A DNA stretch of 39,842 bases, from positions 1 to 39,842 of the forward strand of contig DASZMJ010000246.1 in NCBI GenBank assembly GCA_035551935.1, written 5' to 3'. Below are positions 26,383-35,209 of this stretch, in pieces. Each line of letters begins with the position of its first letter. The first letter of the stretch is position 1. This DNA is from DASZMJ01 sp035551935 (GTDB taxonomy: Bacteria; Planctomycetota; Planctomycetia; Isosphaerales; Isosphaeraceae). Made by a program: the position numbers and the translations under genes. Below the pieces are notes generated by a model that was given only the letters and a program-made list of their open reading frames with translations, searched no databases and was not told the origin of the DNA.

Positions 26383-27132
26383 ATGGTGGCCCACAAGGTG
26401 CGACTCCGATTCGCCAAGCGCGGCGACCTCCGTCTGGTCAGCCACCATGACCTCCTGCGCTGCGTGGAGCGGCTCCTGCGGCGGGCGGCCCTGCCGATGG
26501 CGCACAGCCAGGGGTTCAACCCCCGCCCCCGGATCGTCTTCCCGCTGGCCCTGGCCCTGGGCATCGAGGGGCGCCGCGAGGTCGTCGAGCTCGAGCTGGC
26601 CGAACCATCGGATCCGCTCGAGGTGCTCGGCCGCCTGGCCGCCGCGTCGCCGCCGGGGCTCGACTGGCTCGAGGCCGAGGCCGTCGGGCCCGGCCGGCCC
26701 CCCAAGGTCGGGGCGGCCCGCTACTCCCTGGTCGTCCCGCCCGGGCGCCGCGAGGCCGCCCGCGCCGCGATCGACCGCCTGCTGGCCAGCGACCGCTGGC
26801 CGTACTCGAGGCGCCGGCCCGACCGCACCGTCGAGGCCGACCTGCGCCCTTTCGTGCTCGCCGCCGCGCTCGACGACGACGACACCCTGCGCCTCCGCCT
26901 GCGGGTCGCCCCCGACGGCTCGGCCCGCCCCGAAGAGGTGGTCGAGGCCCTCGGCCTGCGCGACCTGCTGGAGGCCGGTGCCGTGCTCGTCCGCGACGAC
27001 GTCGAGCTCGACATCCCAACCGCCGCGCCCCCCGCGGGGGGCCGGCCCAACCCCCGCATCGAACCCGAATCCGAACCCGAACCGAACAACCCCATCGCCT
27101 CGGCGACCGCGACGGAAAGATCGCTCGCATGA
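26383..27132 (+). CDS. DUF2344 protein (radical SAM-associated family TIGR03936)
   Basis: 249 residues from an ATG at 26383, with GAAGAGA about 8 bases upstream; a TTG at 26368 is the alternative. HKVRLRFAKRGDLRLVSHHD and AHSQGFNPRPRIVFPLALAL are the diagnostic elements. In many bacteria this domain is fused to, or encoded next to, a radical SAM protein, and often lies before an RNase E/G gene. Here the RNase E/G neighbour is kept (4-base overlap), but the radical SAM partner is not in the window. The C-terminal part is Pro/Glu/Asn-rich. The function of the family is not established; a role in RNA modification is one possibility. Confidence 0.85.
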   Translation: MVAHKVRLRFAKRGDLRLVSHHDLLRCVERLLRRAALPMAHSQGFNPRPRIVFPLALALGIEGRREVVELELAEPSDPLEVLGRLAAASPPGLDWLEAEAVGPGRPPKVGAARYSLVVPPGRREAARAAIDRLLASDRWPYSRRRPDRTVEADLRPFVLAAALDDDDTLRLRLRVAPDGSARPEEVVEALGLRDLLEAGAVLVRDDVELDIPTAAPPAGGRPNPRIEPESEPEPNNPIASATATERSLA

Positions 27133-30100
27133 AAAAAGAGATGCTAATCAACGTGCTCCAGCCCGAGGAGTGCCGCATCGCCATCGTCGAAGACGGCGTC
27201 CTCGAAGAGCTTTACGTCGAGCGCACCAGCCACGAGAGCTACACCGGCAACATCTACAAGGGGAAGGTCGTCAACCTCGAGCCGGCCATCCAGGCGGCGT
27301 TCGTCGACTTCTCCGTCGGCCGCAACGGCTTCCTCCACGTCTCCGACGTCGAGCCGCGGTACTACCGCCGCCTACTCGGCGACGACGTCGAGCTCGGCGC
27401 CCGCGACCGGGGCCGCGACCCCCGCCGCCTCGATCCCGAGGACCGCCCCCGGTCGCGCGACCGCGCGCGGGACCGCGGCCCCGGCCCCGACCGCGGCGAG
27501 GACCGCGCCGACCGCTCCGAGCGCGGCCGCCGCGACCGCTCGTCGGCGCGGCGGTTCGGCGAGGGCTTGATCGAGGACGACTGGTTCGAGCCCCCGCCGC
27601 CCCCCTCGGCCCGCCCCGAACCGACCCCGACGCCCGCCCCCGAACCGGAGCCCGAGCCCCCGCCCCGGCCCGAGCCGTCGTCCCGCCGCGACCGCGACCG
27701 GGGCGAGTCGTCCTTCGGCTGGGGCGTCGAGCCCCCCGCCCCCCGCGCCCCGGAGCGGGAGCGCGAGCGCGAACGGCCGCGCGGGGTCGAGGCCGAGCCC
27801 GAGCCCGAGGAGTTCGGCGGGACGGCGGCCAGGGGATGGTCCCCGCGCTACGCCGAGCCGAGCGAGGAAGACCTGCCGCCGAGCCGCACCCGGCGCTCGC
27901 GCCCCTCGGCGCCACCGCCCCAGCCGCGGTCGTCGGAGTTCGATTTCGGCTTCGGCACCGAGCGGGTCGAGGAGGAGGAGCCGACGGCGCGCGGCGTCGA
28001 GCCCGAGCCCGACGTCGCGCCTCCCGAGCCGCGTCGCGGCCGGGGCCGGGGCCGCGGCCAGCGGTCGGCGCGCGCCGTCGAGCCGGAGCTCGGGCCGATC
28101 GAGGACCTGCTGCTCCCACCGCCGCCGCCGCCGGCGGTCGAGCCCGACGAGGCCGAGGAGCCCCCGCGACGTCGCGGCGGCCGGGCCGCCATCCGCTCGC
28201 GAGGCGGCGACCGGCCCGCGCCCGCGACGCCCCGCCCCTCGGCACCGCCCCCGCCGCCGGCCATCGAGCCCGAGCCGGTCGAGGAGCCCGAGCCGGCCGA
28301 CGAGCCCGAGCCGCCCCGCCCCCGGGGCCGGGGTCGGTCCTCGGCTTCGGCCGCCGAGGCCGGCACCGAGGCCCCGCGCGAGCGGCTCCGGCCGCACGGC
28401 CGGGCCGGCGAGCCCGGCTACGTCCCCCGCCGCGTCCGCACCCGGGCCCCCGAGCCCGACTGGTTCGATCCCGAGGCGCCCCCGACCCTCGAAGAGGCCG
28501 GGACGGCCCCCGAGCCGGCAGCCGAGGCCGGGCCGGCCGAGCTCGACGAGGGCCGCGAGGGGGCCCGCCGCCGCCGTCGCCGCCGCGGCGGCCGTCGCCG
28601 CGACCGCGAGGATGTGCCCGAGGCCCTCGAGGCCGAGCCCTCGGCCCTCGAGGACGAGGACCTCGCCCCGCCCACTTCCCGCGCCGGCGCGGCCATCGAC
28701 GATTTCGACTTCGGCGACGAGGAGATCGACGAGGAGGACGAGCCGGCCGCCCGCGGCGTCCGACTCGCCGAGCCCGAGGAGGCGATCGAGCCCGAACTCT
28801 CCGAGGAGATCCGCCGCGAGGTCGAGGAGATCGCCGAGCTGGAGCGCGAGCTGGGCCTCCGCGCCCCGGCCGAGGCCCGACCGCGCCGCGGCGAGCCGAT
28901 CGACCGCGAGGCCGAGGCCGAGCCCGGCCGCCCCGGCGCCCGACCCAGGGGCCGCGCCATCAAGCCGCCGATCCAGGAGGTCTTCCGACGCGGCGACGAG
29001 GTGCTCGTCCAGGTCATCAAGGAGTCGATCGGCACCAAGGGGCCGACCCTCTCGACCTACATCAGCATCCCCGGCCGCTACCTCGTGCTCATGCCCGGGC
29101 TGAACCGCGTCGGCGTCTCGCGCAAGATCGCCGACGAGGCCCAGCGCCGCAAGCTCCGCGAGATCATGAACGAGCTGAACCCCCCCAAGGGGCTCGGCTT
29201 CATCGTCCGGACCGCCGGGCTCGACCGCTCCAAGCGCGAGCTGGCCCGCGACCTCGCCTACCTGCTGCGGCTCTGGAAGGTCATCCTCCGCCGCATCAAG
29301 AAGGCCAAGGCCCCGGCGCCGATCTACCAAGAATCCGACATGATCACGCGGACCATCCGCGACATCTTCTCGGCCGACATCGACACGATCTGGATCGACG
29401 AGCCCCAGGCCTTCGAGCGGGCCCAGGAGTTCCTCCGCGTCGTGATGCCGAAGTACGTCAACCGCCTCAAATTCTACGATGAAAAGGTGCCGCTGTTCCA
29501 CAAGTACGGCATCGAGGATGAGATCTCGCGGATCCAGCGCCGGCAGGTCCCGCTGCCCGAGGGGGGGTCGATCGTCATCGACCAGACCGAGGCGCTGGTG
29601 GCCATCGACGTCAACTCGGGCAACTTCCGCGTCGAGAACGACGCCGAGCGGACCGCCTTCGAGATGAACCTCCGCGCCGCCAAGGAGATCGCCCGCCAGC
29701 TCCGGCTGCGCGACCTCGGCGGGGTGATCGTCAACGACTTCATCGACATGCGCGACGAGCGCAATCGCCGCGGCGTCGAGCGGGCGCTGCGCGAGGCGGT
29801 CCAGCGCGACCGCGCCCGCACGAAGATCCTCCGCATGAGCCAGTTCGGCATCATCGAGATGACCCGCCAGCGGATCCGGCCGAGCCTGAAGCGGTCGATC
29901 TACGAGGACTGCCCGCATTGCACCGGCGCCGGCGTCGTCAAGACCGTCGAGAGCATGTCGATCGACGTGATGCGGCTACTGGCGCTGGCGGCGCACCGCG
30001 AGGAGATCCGCCGCGTCAACGTCTGCGTCGCGGCGCCGGTGGCCACGTACCTGAACAACCGCAAGCGTCGCGAGATCGCCCGGATCGAGGCCGAGGGGAA

Positions 30101-30230
30101 CCTGGTCGTCCACATCCGCCACGAGGAGGGGGCGCCCGCCGAGCACCTCCAGCTCGACTGCTACGACAGCCAGAACGCCGAGGTCCGCATCCTCCCCGCG
30201 CCGCTGCCCCCGCCGCGACGGCCGCGCTGA
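27129..30230 (+). CDS. rne: Ribonuclease E/G with a giant insert in the S1 domain
   Basis: 1033 residues. Residues 30-79 are the first half of an S1 domain (YTGNIYKGKVVNLEPAIQAA, FVDFSVGRNGFLHVSDV). About 520 residues of low-complexity Arg/Glu/Pro/Asp (roughly 90-610) follow, then the other half of S1 from 611 (EVFRRGDEVLVQVIKESIGT). The RNase E/G catalytic core is complete: AIDVNSGN with Asp827, NDFIDMRDE with Asp870, and the zinc-link motif CPHC at 928-931. No C-terminal scaffold follows; the protein ends about 100 residues after the link. It cleaves single-stranded RNA at 5'-monophosphorylated ends and matures rRNA, tRNA and mRNA. The start overlaps the DUF2344 stop (ATGA). The insert has no visible foreign base bias; it may serve as the RNA- or partner-binding scaffold. 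Confidence 0.92.
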   Translation: MKKEMLINVLQPEECRIAIVEDGVLEELYVERTSHESYTGNIYKGKVVNLEPAIQAAFVDFSVGRNGFLHVSDVEPRYYRRLLGDDVELGARDRGRDPRRLDPEDRPRSRDRARDRGPGPDRGEDRADRSERGRRDRSSARRFGEGLIEDDWFEPPPPPSARPEPTPTPAPEPEPEPPPRPEPSSRRDRDRGESSFGWGVEPPAPRAPERERERERPRGVEAEPEPEEFGGTAARGWSPRYAEPSEEDLPPSRTRRSRPSAPPPQPRSSEFDFGFGTERVEEEEPTARGVEPEPDVAPPEPRRGRGRGRGQRSARAVEPELGPIEDLLLPPPPPPAVEPDEAEEPPRRRGGRAAIRSRGGDRPAPATPRPSAPPPPPAIEPEPVEEPEPADEPEPPRPRGRGRSSASAAEAGTEAPRERLRPHGRAGEPGYVPRRVRTRAPEPDWFDPEAPPTLEEAGTAPEPAAEAGPAELDEGREGARRRRRRRGGRRRDREDVPEALEAEPSALEDEDLAPPTSRAGAAIDDFDFGDEEIDEEDEPAARGVRLAEPEEAIEPELSEEIRREVEEIAELERELGLRAPAEARPRRGEPIDREAEAEPGRPGARPRGRAIKPPIQEVFRRGDEVLVQVIKESIGTKGPTLSTYISIPGRYLVLMPGLNRVGVSRKIADEAQRRKLREIMNELNPPKGLGFIVRTAGLDRSKRELARDLAYLLRLWKVILRRIKKAKAPAPIYQESDMITRTIRDIFSADIDTIWIDEPQAFERAQEFLRVVMPKYVNRLKFYDEKVPLFHKYGIEDEISRIQRRQVPLPEGGSIVIDQTEALVAIDVNSGNFRVENDAERTAFEMNLRAAKEIARQLRLRDLGGVIVNDFIDMRDERNRRGVERALREAVQRDRARTKILRMSQFGIIEMTRQRIRPSLKRSIYEDCPHCTGAGVVKTVESMSIDVMRLLALAAHREEIRRVNVCVAAPVATYLNNRKRREIARIEAEGNLVVHIRHEEGAPAEHLQLDCYDSQNAEVRILPAPLPPPRRPR

Positions 30231-30249
30231 TCTGACTTGAATGGAGAAT

Positions 30250-30284
30250 GTAGGGTGCGTCGAGTCGGCGACGACGCACCCTAC
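30250..30284 (+). terminator. Hairpin with short T-run after rne
   Basis: 13-base perfect arms (30250-30262 and 30272-30284) with a 9-base loop, followed by GTTTTCC. It lies 20 bases after the RNase E/G stop. The GTAGGGTGCGTCG arm may also be a dispersed repeat. Confidence 0.65.
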
Positions 30285-30372
30285 GTTTTCCACCCCCGAA
30301 CCCCGCGCCCGTGCCGGCTGTCCTTGCCCTCGGCGGTAGGATATCGCATATCCAACGGGGGGAGGGCGGCGG

Positions 30373-31416
30373 ATGTCGGACGACGGGGACGGCGGTACGG
30401 GCGACTCAAGCTCCAGCCGGCAATGGGTCGCGTGGGCGTGGCTGCTGGCGATGGTCGTCATCGGCTCGACGACGGCCACGGCGGCGCGGGTGGCCGTGCG
30501 GGGCGTGCCGGCGGGCCTGATGCCCCCGTTGCGGTTCGGCCTGGCGGGGCTCTGCCTCCTGCCGGTCGTCGGCCGGGAGACGCTGCGGAAGCTCTGGCGA
30601 AGCGACCGCGCGCGGCTGCTCGCCGCGGCGGCCCTCTGCGTGCCGATCAACCAGACCTTCTTCCTCCACGGCACCCGGTTCGCGCCGACGACCCACGTCG
30701 CCTTGATCTACGCGGCCGTGCCTCTGGTCGTGCTGGCCCTGGCCTGGCTCTCGGGCCAGGAGCGGCCCTCGCGCGGGCGGCTGCTGGGGATCGCGGCGAC
30801 GGTCGCCGGCATCGTCGTCATCGGCCTGGGCCACCTCTGGCGCCGCGAGCCGACGGCGCCCGACGCACCCCTGGGCGACCTGCTCGAGGTCGGCGCCGTC
30901 CTGGCCTGGGGCGGCTACATCGCCGTCAACAAGCCGCTGGTCGTCCGGCACGGTGCCTTGCCGGTCCTGGTCGCGACGTTCCTGCTCGGCGCCCTGATCG
31001 ACCTGCCGATCGCCGCGGCGTCGTGGCCGTCGCGGGCGGTGCTCCGGGGGATACCGGCGGCCTCGTGGTGGGCCTTGGCGTACCTGACGGTCGTGTCGAC
31101 GACCATCGTCCTGACCTGCCAGAACCTGGCCCTCCGGCACTTCGACGCCAGCCAGGTCGCGGCCGTCAACAACGTCTCCCCCTTGCTCACGATCGGCTGG
31201 GGCGTCCTGCTGCTCGGCGAGGCGTTGACGTCGACCCTCCTGATCGGCGGCGCATTGACGTTGCTGGGCGTCGCCTGGTCGGGTCGCGCCCGCGCCGGGG
31301 TCCCTTGCCGGCCCGGAGGCGCGTCGGATATCCTCGCCGGCTCCCGACCCGAGGGGGTGGCCCCGGAGGGTGTCGGCCAGCGATGGACAACCGCGGCGGG
31401 CTCGCCGTCTACGTGA
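30373..31416 (+). CDS. DMT-family transporter, EamA type
   Basis: 347 residues from the ATG at 30373 with GGGGGAGGG 6 bases upstream. It has ten predicted membrane helices in two EamA repeats. The first holds PPLRFGLAGLCLLPVVG and INQTFFLHGTRFAPTTHVAL; the second has VLAWGGYIAVNKPLV, LRHFDASQVAAVNNVSPLLT and GWGVLLLGEALTSTLLIGGA. Members export amino acids, nucleotides or other metabolites; the substrate is unknown. The last 40 residues are hydrophilic, and the final 34 bases overlap the glycosyltransferase gene. Confidence 0.88.
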   Translation: MSDDGDGGTGDSSSSRQWVAWAWLLAMVVIGSTTATAARVAVRGVPAGLMPPLRFGLAGLCLLPVVGRETLRKLWRSDRARLLAAAALCVPINQTFFLHGTRFAPTTHVALIYAAVPLVVLALAWLSGQERPSRGRLLGIAATVAGIVVIGLGHLWRREPTAPDAPLGDLLEVGAVLAWGGYIAVNKPLVVRHGALPVLVATFLLGALIDLPIAAASWPSRAVLRGIPAASWWALAYLTVVSTTIVLTCQNLALRHFDASQVAAVNNVSPLLTIGWGVLLLGEALTSTLLIGGALTLLGVAWSGRARAGVPCRPGGASDILAGSRPEGVAPEGVGQRWTTAAGSPST

Positions 31417-32483
31417 CCAGCCACGGCTTCGGCCACCTGAATCGGACGGCGGCCGTCCTGAACCGCTTGCCGGCGGACTTGCCGCTCGTCATCCGCGGCC
31501 ATCCCGGCCTCTTCGACCACTGGCGCGAGCGGCTGCACCGGCCGGCGAGGCTGGAGCCGCACGTCTCCGACGCCGGCGCCGTCAACCCCCCCGGCGACAG
31601 CGCCGCCACCGACATCCCCGCCACGATCGCCCTGGCATCCCGCGTCCACGCCGAGGCGATGGAGCGGGTCGATCGCGACGCGCAGACCCTCCGCGACGAG
31701 GGCACCGCCGCCGTCCTCTGCGACGCGCCGGCGCCCCCCCTGGTGGCGTCGCACCGCGCGGGCGTGCCCGGCCTGCTGCTCTGTAATTTCACCTGGGCCG
31801 ACATCTACGCCCCGATGGCCCGCGCCCTCGGCGGCGACGCCCCTCGCCTCGTCGCCGACCTCCGCCGCGCCTACCGCCGCGCCGCGGCCGTCTTCCGCGC
31901 CGAGCCGGCCGTGAGTATGCGCTGGCTCCCCCGCCAGGTGCCCGTCGGCCTCGTCGTCACCCCCGGCCGCGACCGCCGCGTCGAGTTGCGCCAGGACCTC
32001 GGCATTTCTCCGAGCGAAAAGATCGTTTATTTCTACATTGGCCGCTACGGCCAGGCCGACCTCGGCTGGGAGCGGCTCCGCGCCCTCTCGGGCGTCCACT
32101 TCGTCGGCTTCCACCCGGCGCCGGTCGGCCTGGTGCCGAACCTGCACGTCGTCGCCGCCGACTCGTGGAACGGCGCCGACCTGGCCGCCTCGGCCGACGC
32201 GATCGTGGCCAAGGCCGGCTACGGCACGGCTTGCGAGGCGATGGCCGCCGGGACCCCCTTGATCTACCCCCCCCGCTTTGGCTTCGCCGAGCACCGCGCC
32301 CTCGACCGCGCCCTCCGCTCCTGGGGCGGCGGCCTCCCCGCCTCCACCCGCCAGTTCGCCGAGTTCCGCCTCCGCCCCCTCCTCGATCGCGCCTTCTCCC
32401 TCCGCCCCGGCCCGCCCCCGTTCCCGGCCGACGGCGCGGCGCGGGTCGCATCACAGATCGTTCAAATCTGTGAGTCCCGATAA
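31383..32483 (+). CDS. GT-B glycosyltransferase-like protein
   Basis: 366 residues from the ATG at 31383, with GGAGGGTG about 13 bases upstream. It opens LAVYVTSHGFGHLNRTAAVL, the SHGFGH loop of MurG-like GT-B enzymes and of the N-terminal domain of L-arabinokinase-type proteins. The C-terminal donor-site motif is AKAGYGTACEAMAAGTPLIY near residue 275, and EKIVYFYIGRYGQADLGW starts the second Rossmann half. The likely activity is transfer from a nucleotide sugar; donor and acceptor are unknown. It overlaps the transporter gene by 34 bases, so the two are probably co-translated. Confidence 0.8.
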   Translation: MDNRGGLAVYVTSHGFGHLNRTAAVLNRLPADLPLVIRGHPGLFDHWRERLHRPARLEPHVSDAGAVNPPGDSAATDIPATIALASRVHAEAMERVDRDAQTLRDEGTAAVLCDAPAPPLVASHRAGVPGLLLCNFTWADIYAPMARALGGDAPRLVADLRRAYRRAAAVFRAEPAVSMRWLPRQVPVGLVVTPGRDRRVELRQDLGISPSEKIVYFYIGRYGQADLGWERLRALSGVHFVGFHPAPVGLVPNLHVVAADSWNGADLAASADAIVAKAGYGTACEAMAAGTPLIYPPRFGFAEHRALDRALRSWGGGLPASTRQFAEFRLRPLLDRAFSLRPGPPPFPADGAARVASQIVQICESR

Positions 32484-32594
32484 CGAGCCGCTCGGGGCCG
32501 GAGGTCGCGTGGACAGCATCGACGCATTTCGGTAGCTTGCGGCCGCGTGGCCCGGGCCACGTCGAGCCGCGTCGTCATCGCCAGGGAGGGTGAG

Positions 32595-33218
32595 ATGCAG
32601 GGCAATATCGTCGCCGCCGCCAGGTGGCTCGGGGCCTCGGTGGTCCTGGCCAGCGTCATCCTCGTCGCCGGGATGCGTTGGGCAAGGTCGGCCGACGCGG
32701 GACGGCCGGCCGACCCTGTCCAGACTCGACCCGCGGGCGTCGAAACGCCGGCCCGCGCCCAGGAATCCCCGGCCGCTCCGGCCTCGGACGCGAAACCCGC
32801 GGCGGCCGGCGTGGTGGTTTCGGTCGCCGGGAGCAACGTTCCGATCTTCGACCCGGTCGCCGACGCCTCCTCACTCCCGAACTGCCTCGACCCGCCCAGC
32901 GAGGACGAGGTCTGGGAGAAGGTCCCCCGGTTCAAGAACGGCTCGCCCGTCTTCTACGAGACCGAGCGCAACAACGCCCGGTTCCTCACCGAGAAGATCG
33001 GCGACAAGGTGGACCCGTGCCGCATCTATCCGCTGGCCGGCCCCTGCCAGCTCCACCACTGCCACTACAAGTGCACGATCTACTTCCAGGAGCTGTACTG
33101 GTCGGACTACCCGATCCCGTTCAACCACATCGACAACCGCGTCGAGGTCGTGTACATCGACAAGGACTACCTGACCCGCTGCGGAGGTTGCGGGGCCGAC
33201 CCGAAATCGCCCCACTGA
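32595..33218 (+). CDS. Secreted Cys/His-containing protein, probably Planctomycetes-specific
   Basis: 207 residues from an ATG at 32595 with AGGGAGGG just upstream. A signal anchor (WLGASVVLASVILVAGMRWA) precedes a Pro/Ala-rich linker to about residue 80. The folded C-terminal part has PCRIYPLAGPCQLHHCHYKC (three Cys, three His within 20 residues), then YPIPFNHIDNRVEVVYIDKD and CGGC near the end. The Cys/His spacing suggests disulphides or a metal site. The sequence resembles secreted proteins I associate with planctomycetes, which have no assigned role. It stands alone, 376 bases before the MNIO cassette's coding start minus its own length, without overlap. Confidence 0.7.
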   Translation: MQGNIVAAARWLGASVVLASVILVAGMRWARSADAGRPADPVQTRPAGVETPARAQESPAAPASDAKPAAAGVVVSVAGSNVPIFDPVADASSLPNCLDPPSEDEVWEKVPRFKNGSPVFYETERNNARFLTEKIGDKVDPCRIYPLAGPCQLHHCHYKCTIYFQELYWSDYPIPFNHIDNRVEVVYIDKDYLTRCGGCGADPKSPH

Positions 33219-33434
33219 TCGGCGGGGCTCGACCATCGTCTCGGCTGAGGGCGGCGACGGTCGGCGTCCCTGGGCGACGGAGCCGCCGGCGCCGTGCAAT
33301 GTCGTGCCGCGGGCGGCGAATCCCCCGGTGAGGAGGCCGCTCACCGACCCCGACCCGAGGGGCGATCCTCGAGGACCGACCGCCGGAGGGAGGGGGCCCG
33401 GTCGATCCCGATCCTTCGACGGAGAGGGTGCCCG

Positions 33435-34379
33435 ATGGACCCGCTGCTGCACAACCCGATCGCCGACCTGTATGGGCCGTACTTCCTCGTCGTGTATGCG
33501 GCGATCATCGCCGTGGTCGCCGTGGGGGCGGCGTGGGAGGTCCGTCGTGGGGACGCGACGGCAGGCCTGGCCCCGCCGCCGATCCCGGCGAAGGTCGACC
33601 CGTACGAGGTCGCCTACCTGCGCGGGGGGGGCAACGAACTGACTCGCCTGATCGTCTTCGACCTGATCCGGCGCGGCTACTTGCGGGCGCGGGAGGGCTC
33701 GGACCCGAAGATCGAGCGCGCCCTGGATCTCCCGGGGCTCGCGGCGTTGTCGCCGCCGGAGCGGGAGGCCTTCGCGTACTTCACGACCCCACGGCGGGCC
33801 CGGGCGCTGCTCGGGCCGGGCGAGCTGGCCCACCGGCTCCGACCGCACGTCGAGTCGATCCGCGACGCCCTGCGCGACCGGCAACTCATCCCACCGGCCG
33901 AGACGGGGCGGCTGGCGTGCGTCGTCGGGGCCTCGGGCGGCGCCCTGGTCGCGGCGATCGGCCTCTACAAGCTGGTCATCGCGCAGATCAGGGGCCATCA
34001 CAACGTCGCCTTCCTCATCCTGATGATGATCGCCGGCCTGGTCGCCGTCGGCCTCGCCAGCAGACCGCCCCGACGGACCCGGCTGGGGCGTGACTTCCTG
34101 GAGCGACTCCGCCAGGCGTTCGAGGGCCTGGGGCAAAAGCAAGCGGGGCCGGCGCTCGCCGCCGCGGACCCGCGCTGGCTGCTGACCCTGGGCCTCTTCG
34201 GGGTCGCCGCCTTGAAGGACACGCCCTTCGCCCACGTCCACGACCTTTTCCGCGCCTCGGCCCTGACCGGCGGCGGCTGCGGCGCCGGCGCGGGGTGCGG
34301 CGGTGGCGGCGGCTGCGGCGGCGGCTGCGGCGGGGGGGTGCGGCGGGTGCGGGAGCTGACGGGGAGGGTATGGGCATGA
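33435..34379 (+). CDS. TIGR04222-type membrane protein with Gly-Cys tail
   Basis: 314 residues from an ATG at 33435, with GGAGAGGG several bases upstream. Membrane helices lie at about 15-34, 160-180 and 190-207. The soluble middle carries AYLRGGGNELTRLIVFDLIR (residues 60-79) and RRGYLRAREG, the mark of TIGR04222 proteins. At the C-terminus, residues 279-301 are only Gly, Ala and Cys, with Cys at 282, 288, 294 and 298, then a basic end (VRRVRELTGR). The next gene (DUF692/MNIO) overlaps by four bases. MNIO enzymes modify Cys in peptides, so the Gly-Cys tail is a candidate substrate displayed from the membrane. That last point is inference. Confidence 0.85.
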   Translation: MDPLLHNPIADLYGPYFLVVYAAIIAVVAVGAAWEVRRGDATAGLAPPPIPAKVDPYEVAYLRGGGNELTRLIVFDLIRRGYLRAREGSDPKIERALDLPGLAALSPPEREAFAYFTTPRRARALLGPGELAHRLRPHVESIRDALRDRQLIPPAETGRLACVVGASGGALVAAIGLYKLVIAQIRGHHNVAFLILMMIAGLVAVGLASRPPRRTRLGRDFLERLRQAFEGLGQKQAGPALAAADPRWLLTLGLFGVAALKDTPFAHVHDLFRASALTGGGCGAGAGCGGGGGCGGGCGGGVRRVRELTGRVWA

Positions 34380-35209
34380 TCGTCGGGCTGCCGACGCTGG
34401 GCGTGGGGCTCGGCTTCCGCGAGCCGTTCCGGGGCGAGTTGTTCCTGCACCGGTCGCGGGTCGACTTCCTCGAGGTGACCGCCGACCACTACCTCGACGC
34501 GACTCCGGAGAAGGCGCGCGAGCTCGACCTCCTGGCCGACCACTTCCCGATCATCCCCCACGGCCTGGACCTCTCGCTCGGCAGCGCCGAGGGACTCGAC
34601 CGGACCTACCTCGACCGGCTCGCGGCCCTCGTCCGACGACTCGACCCGCCGTGGTGGAGCGAGCACGTCGCGTTCACCCGCGCCGGCGGCGTCGAGATCG
34701 GCCACCTGGCCCCGTTGCCGTTCACGCGCGAGGCGCTGGGCGTCCTCCGTCGCAACATCGATGCGGCCCGGGCGCGGATCGAGGCCCCCTTGATCCTCGA
34801 GAACATCACCTACGCCGTCGCCCTGCCCGGCGCCGAGCTCGACGAGGCCGACTTCCTGGCCGAGCTGCTCGACGCCACCGGCTGCGGCCTGCTGCTGGAC
34901 GTGACCAACCTGTACACCAACGCGACCAACCACGGCTTCGACCCGCTCGCCTTCGTCGGCCGCCTGCCGATGGACCGCGTCGTGCAGCTCCACGTCGCGG
35001 GCGGTCATCAGCGTGGCGGGGTCCTGGTCGACAGCCACTCGCGGCCCACGCCGCCGGAGGTCTGGGAACTGGTCGAAGAGGTCGTCGTCCGGGCCCCGGT
35101 CAAGGGCATCATCCTGGAGCGCGACGAAGATCTGCCGCCGTTCGACGAGCTGCTGGTCGAACTGGACCGGGCGCGGGCGATCGGGGGGCGACACGGGCGA
35201 TGGGCCTAG
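34376..35209 (+). CDS. DUF692 multinuclear iron oxidase (MNIO) family protein
   Basis: 277 residues from the ATG at 34376, with GGGGAGGG several bases upstream; an ATG at 34370 is possible. TIM-barrel features of DUF692 are clear: GVGLGFREPF at the start, PHGLDLSLGS (His62), WWSEHVAF (Glu96, His97), LENITY (Glu142, Asn143), LLLDVTNLYTNATNHG (Asp175, Asn178), LHVAGGH (His206, His211), DSHSRPTP (Asp219, His221) and ILERDEDLPP (Glu248). These are the residues that bind two or three iron ions in MNIO enzymes such as MbnB, which oxidise Cys in peptides. It overlaps both neighbours (4 bases upstream, 10 downstream), so the three genes form one unit. Confidence 0.92.
   Translation: MIVGLPTLGVGLGFREPFRGELFLHRSRVDFLEVTADHYLDATPEKARELDLLADHFPIIPHGLDLSLGSAEGLDRTYLDRLAALVRRLDPPWWSEHVAFTRAGGVEIGHLAPLPFTREALGVLRRNIDAARARIEAPLILENITYAVALPGAELDEADFLAELLDATGCGLLLDVTNLYTNATNHGFDPLAFVGRLPMDRVVQLHVAGGHQRGGVLVDSHSRPTPPEVWELVEEVVVRAPVKGIILERDEDLPPFDELLVELDRARAIGGRHGRWA

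Noticed and set aside
28000..28900. Frameshift or assembly error inside the RNase E/G insert
   Set aside because: The frame stays open across the whole insert with consistent Arg/Glu/Pro composition, and both S1 halves are in the same frame.
27372..29918. 848-codon minus-strand frame opposite rne
   Set aside because: Leu/Gly/Arg-rich mirror of the RNase E/G low-complexity insert; no ribosome site or domain.
34262..34344. Glycine-rich GC repeat as a possible simple-sequence artefact or CRISPR-like repeat
   Set aside because: It is in frame with the TIGR04222 protein, codes for the Gly-Cys tail, and has no spacer structure.
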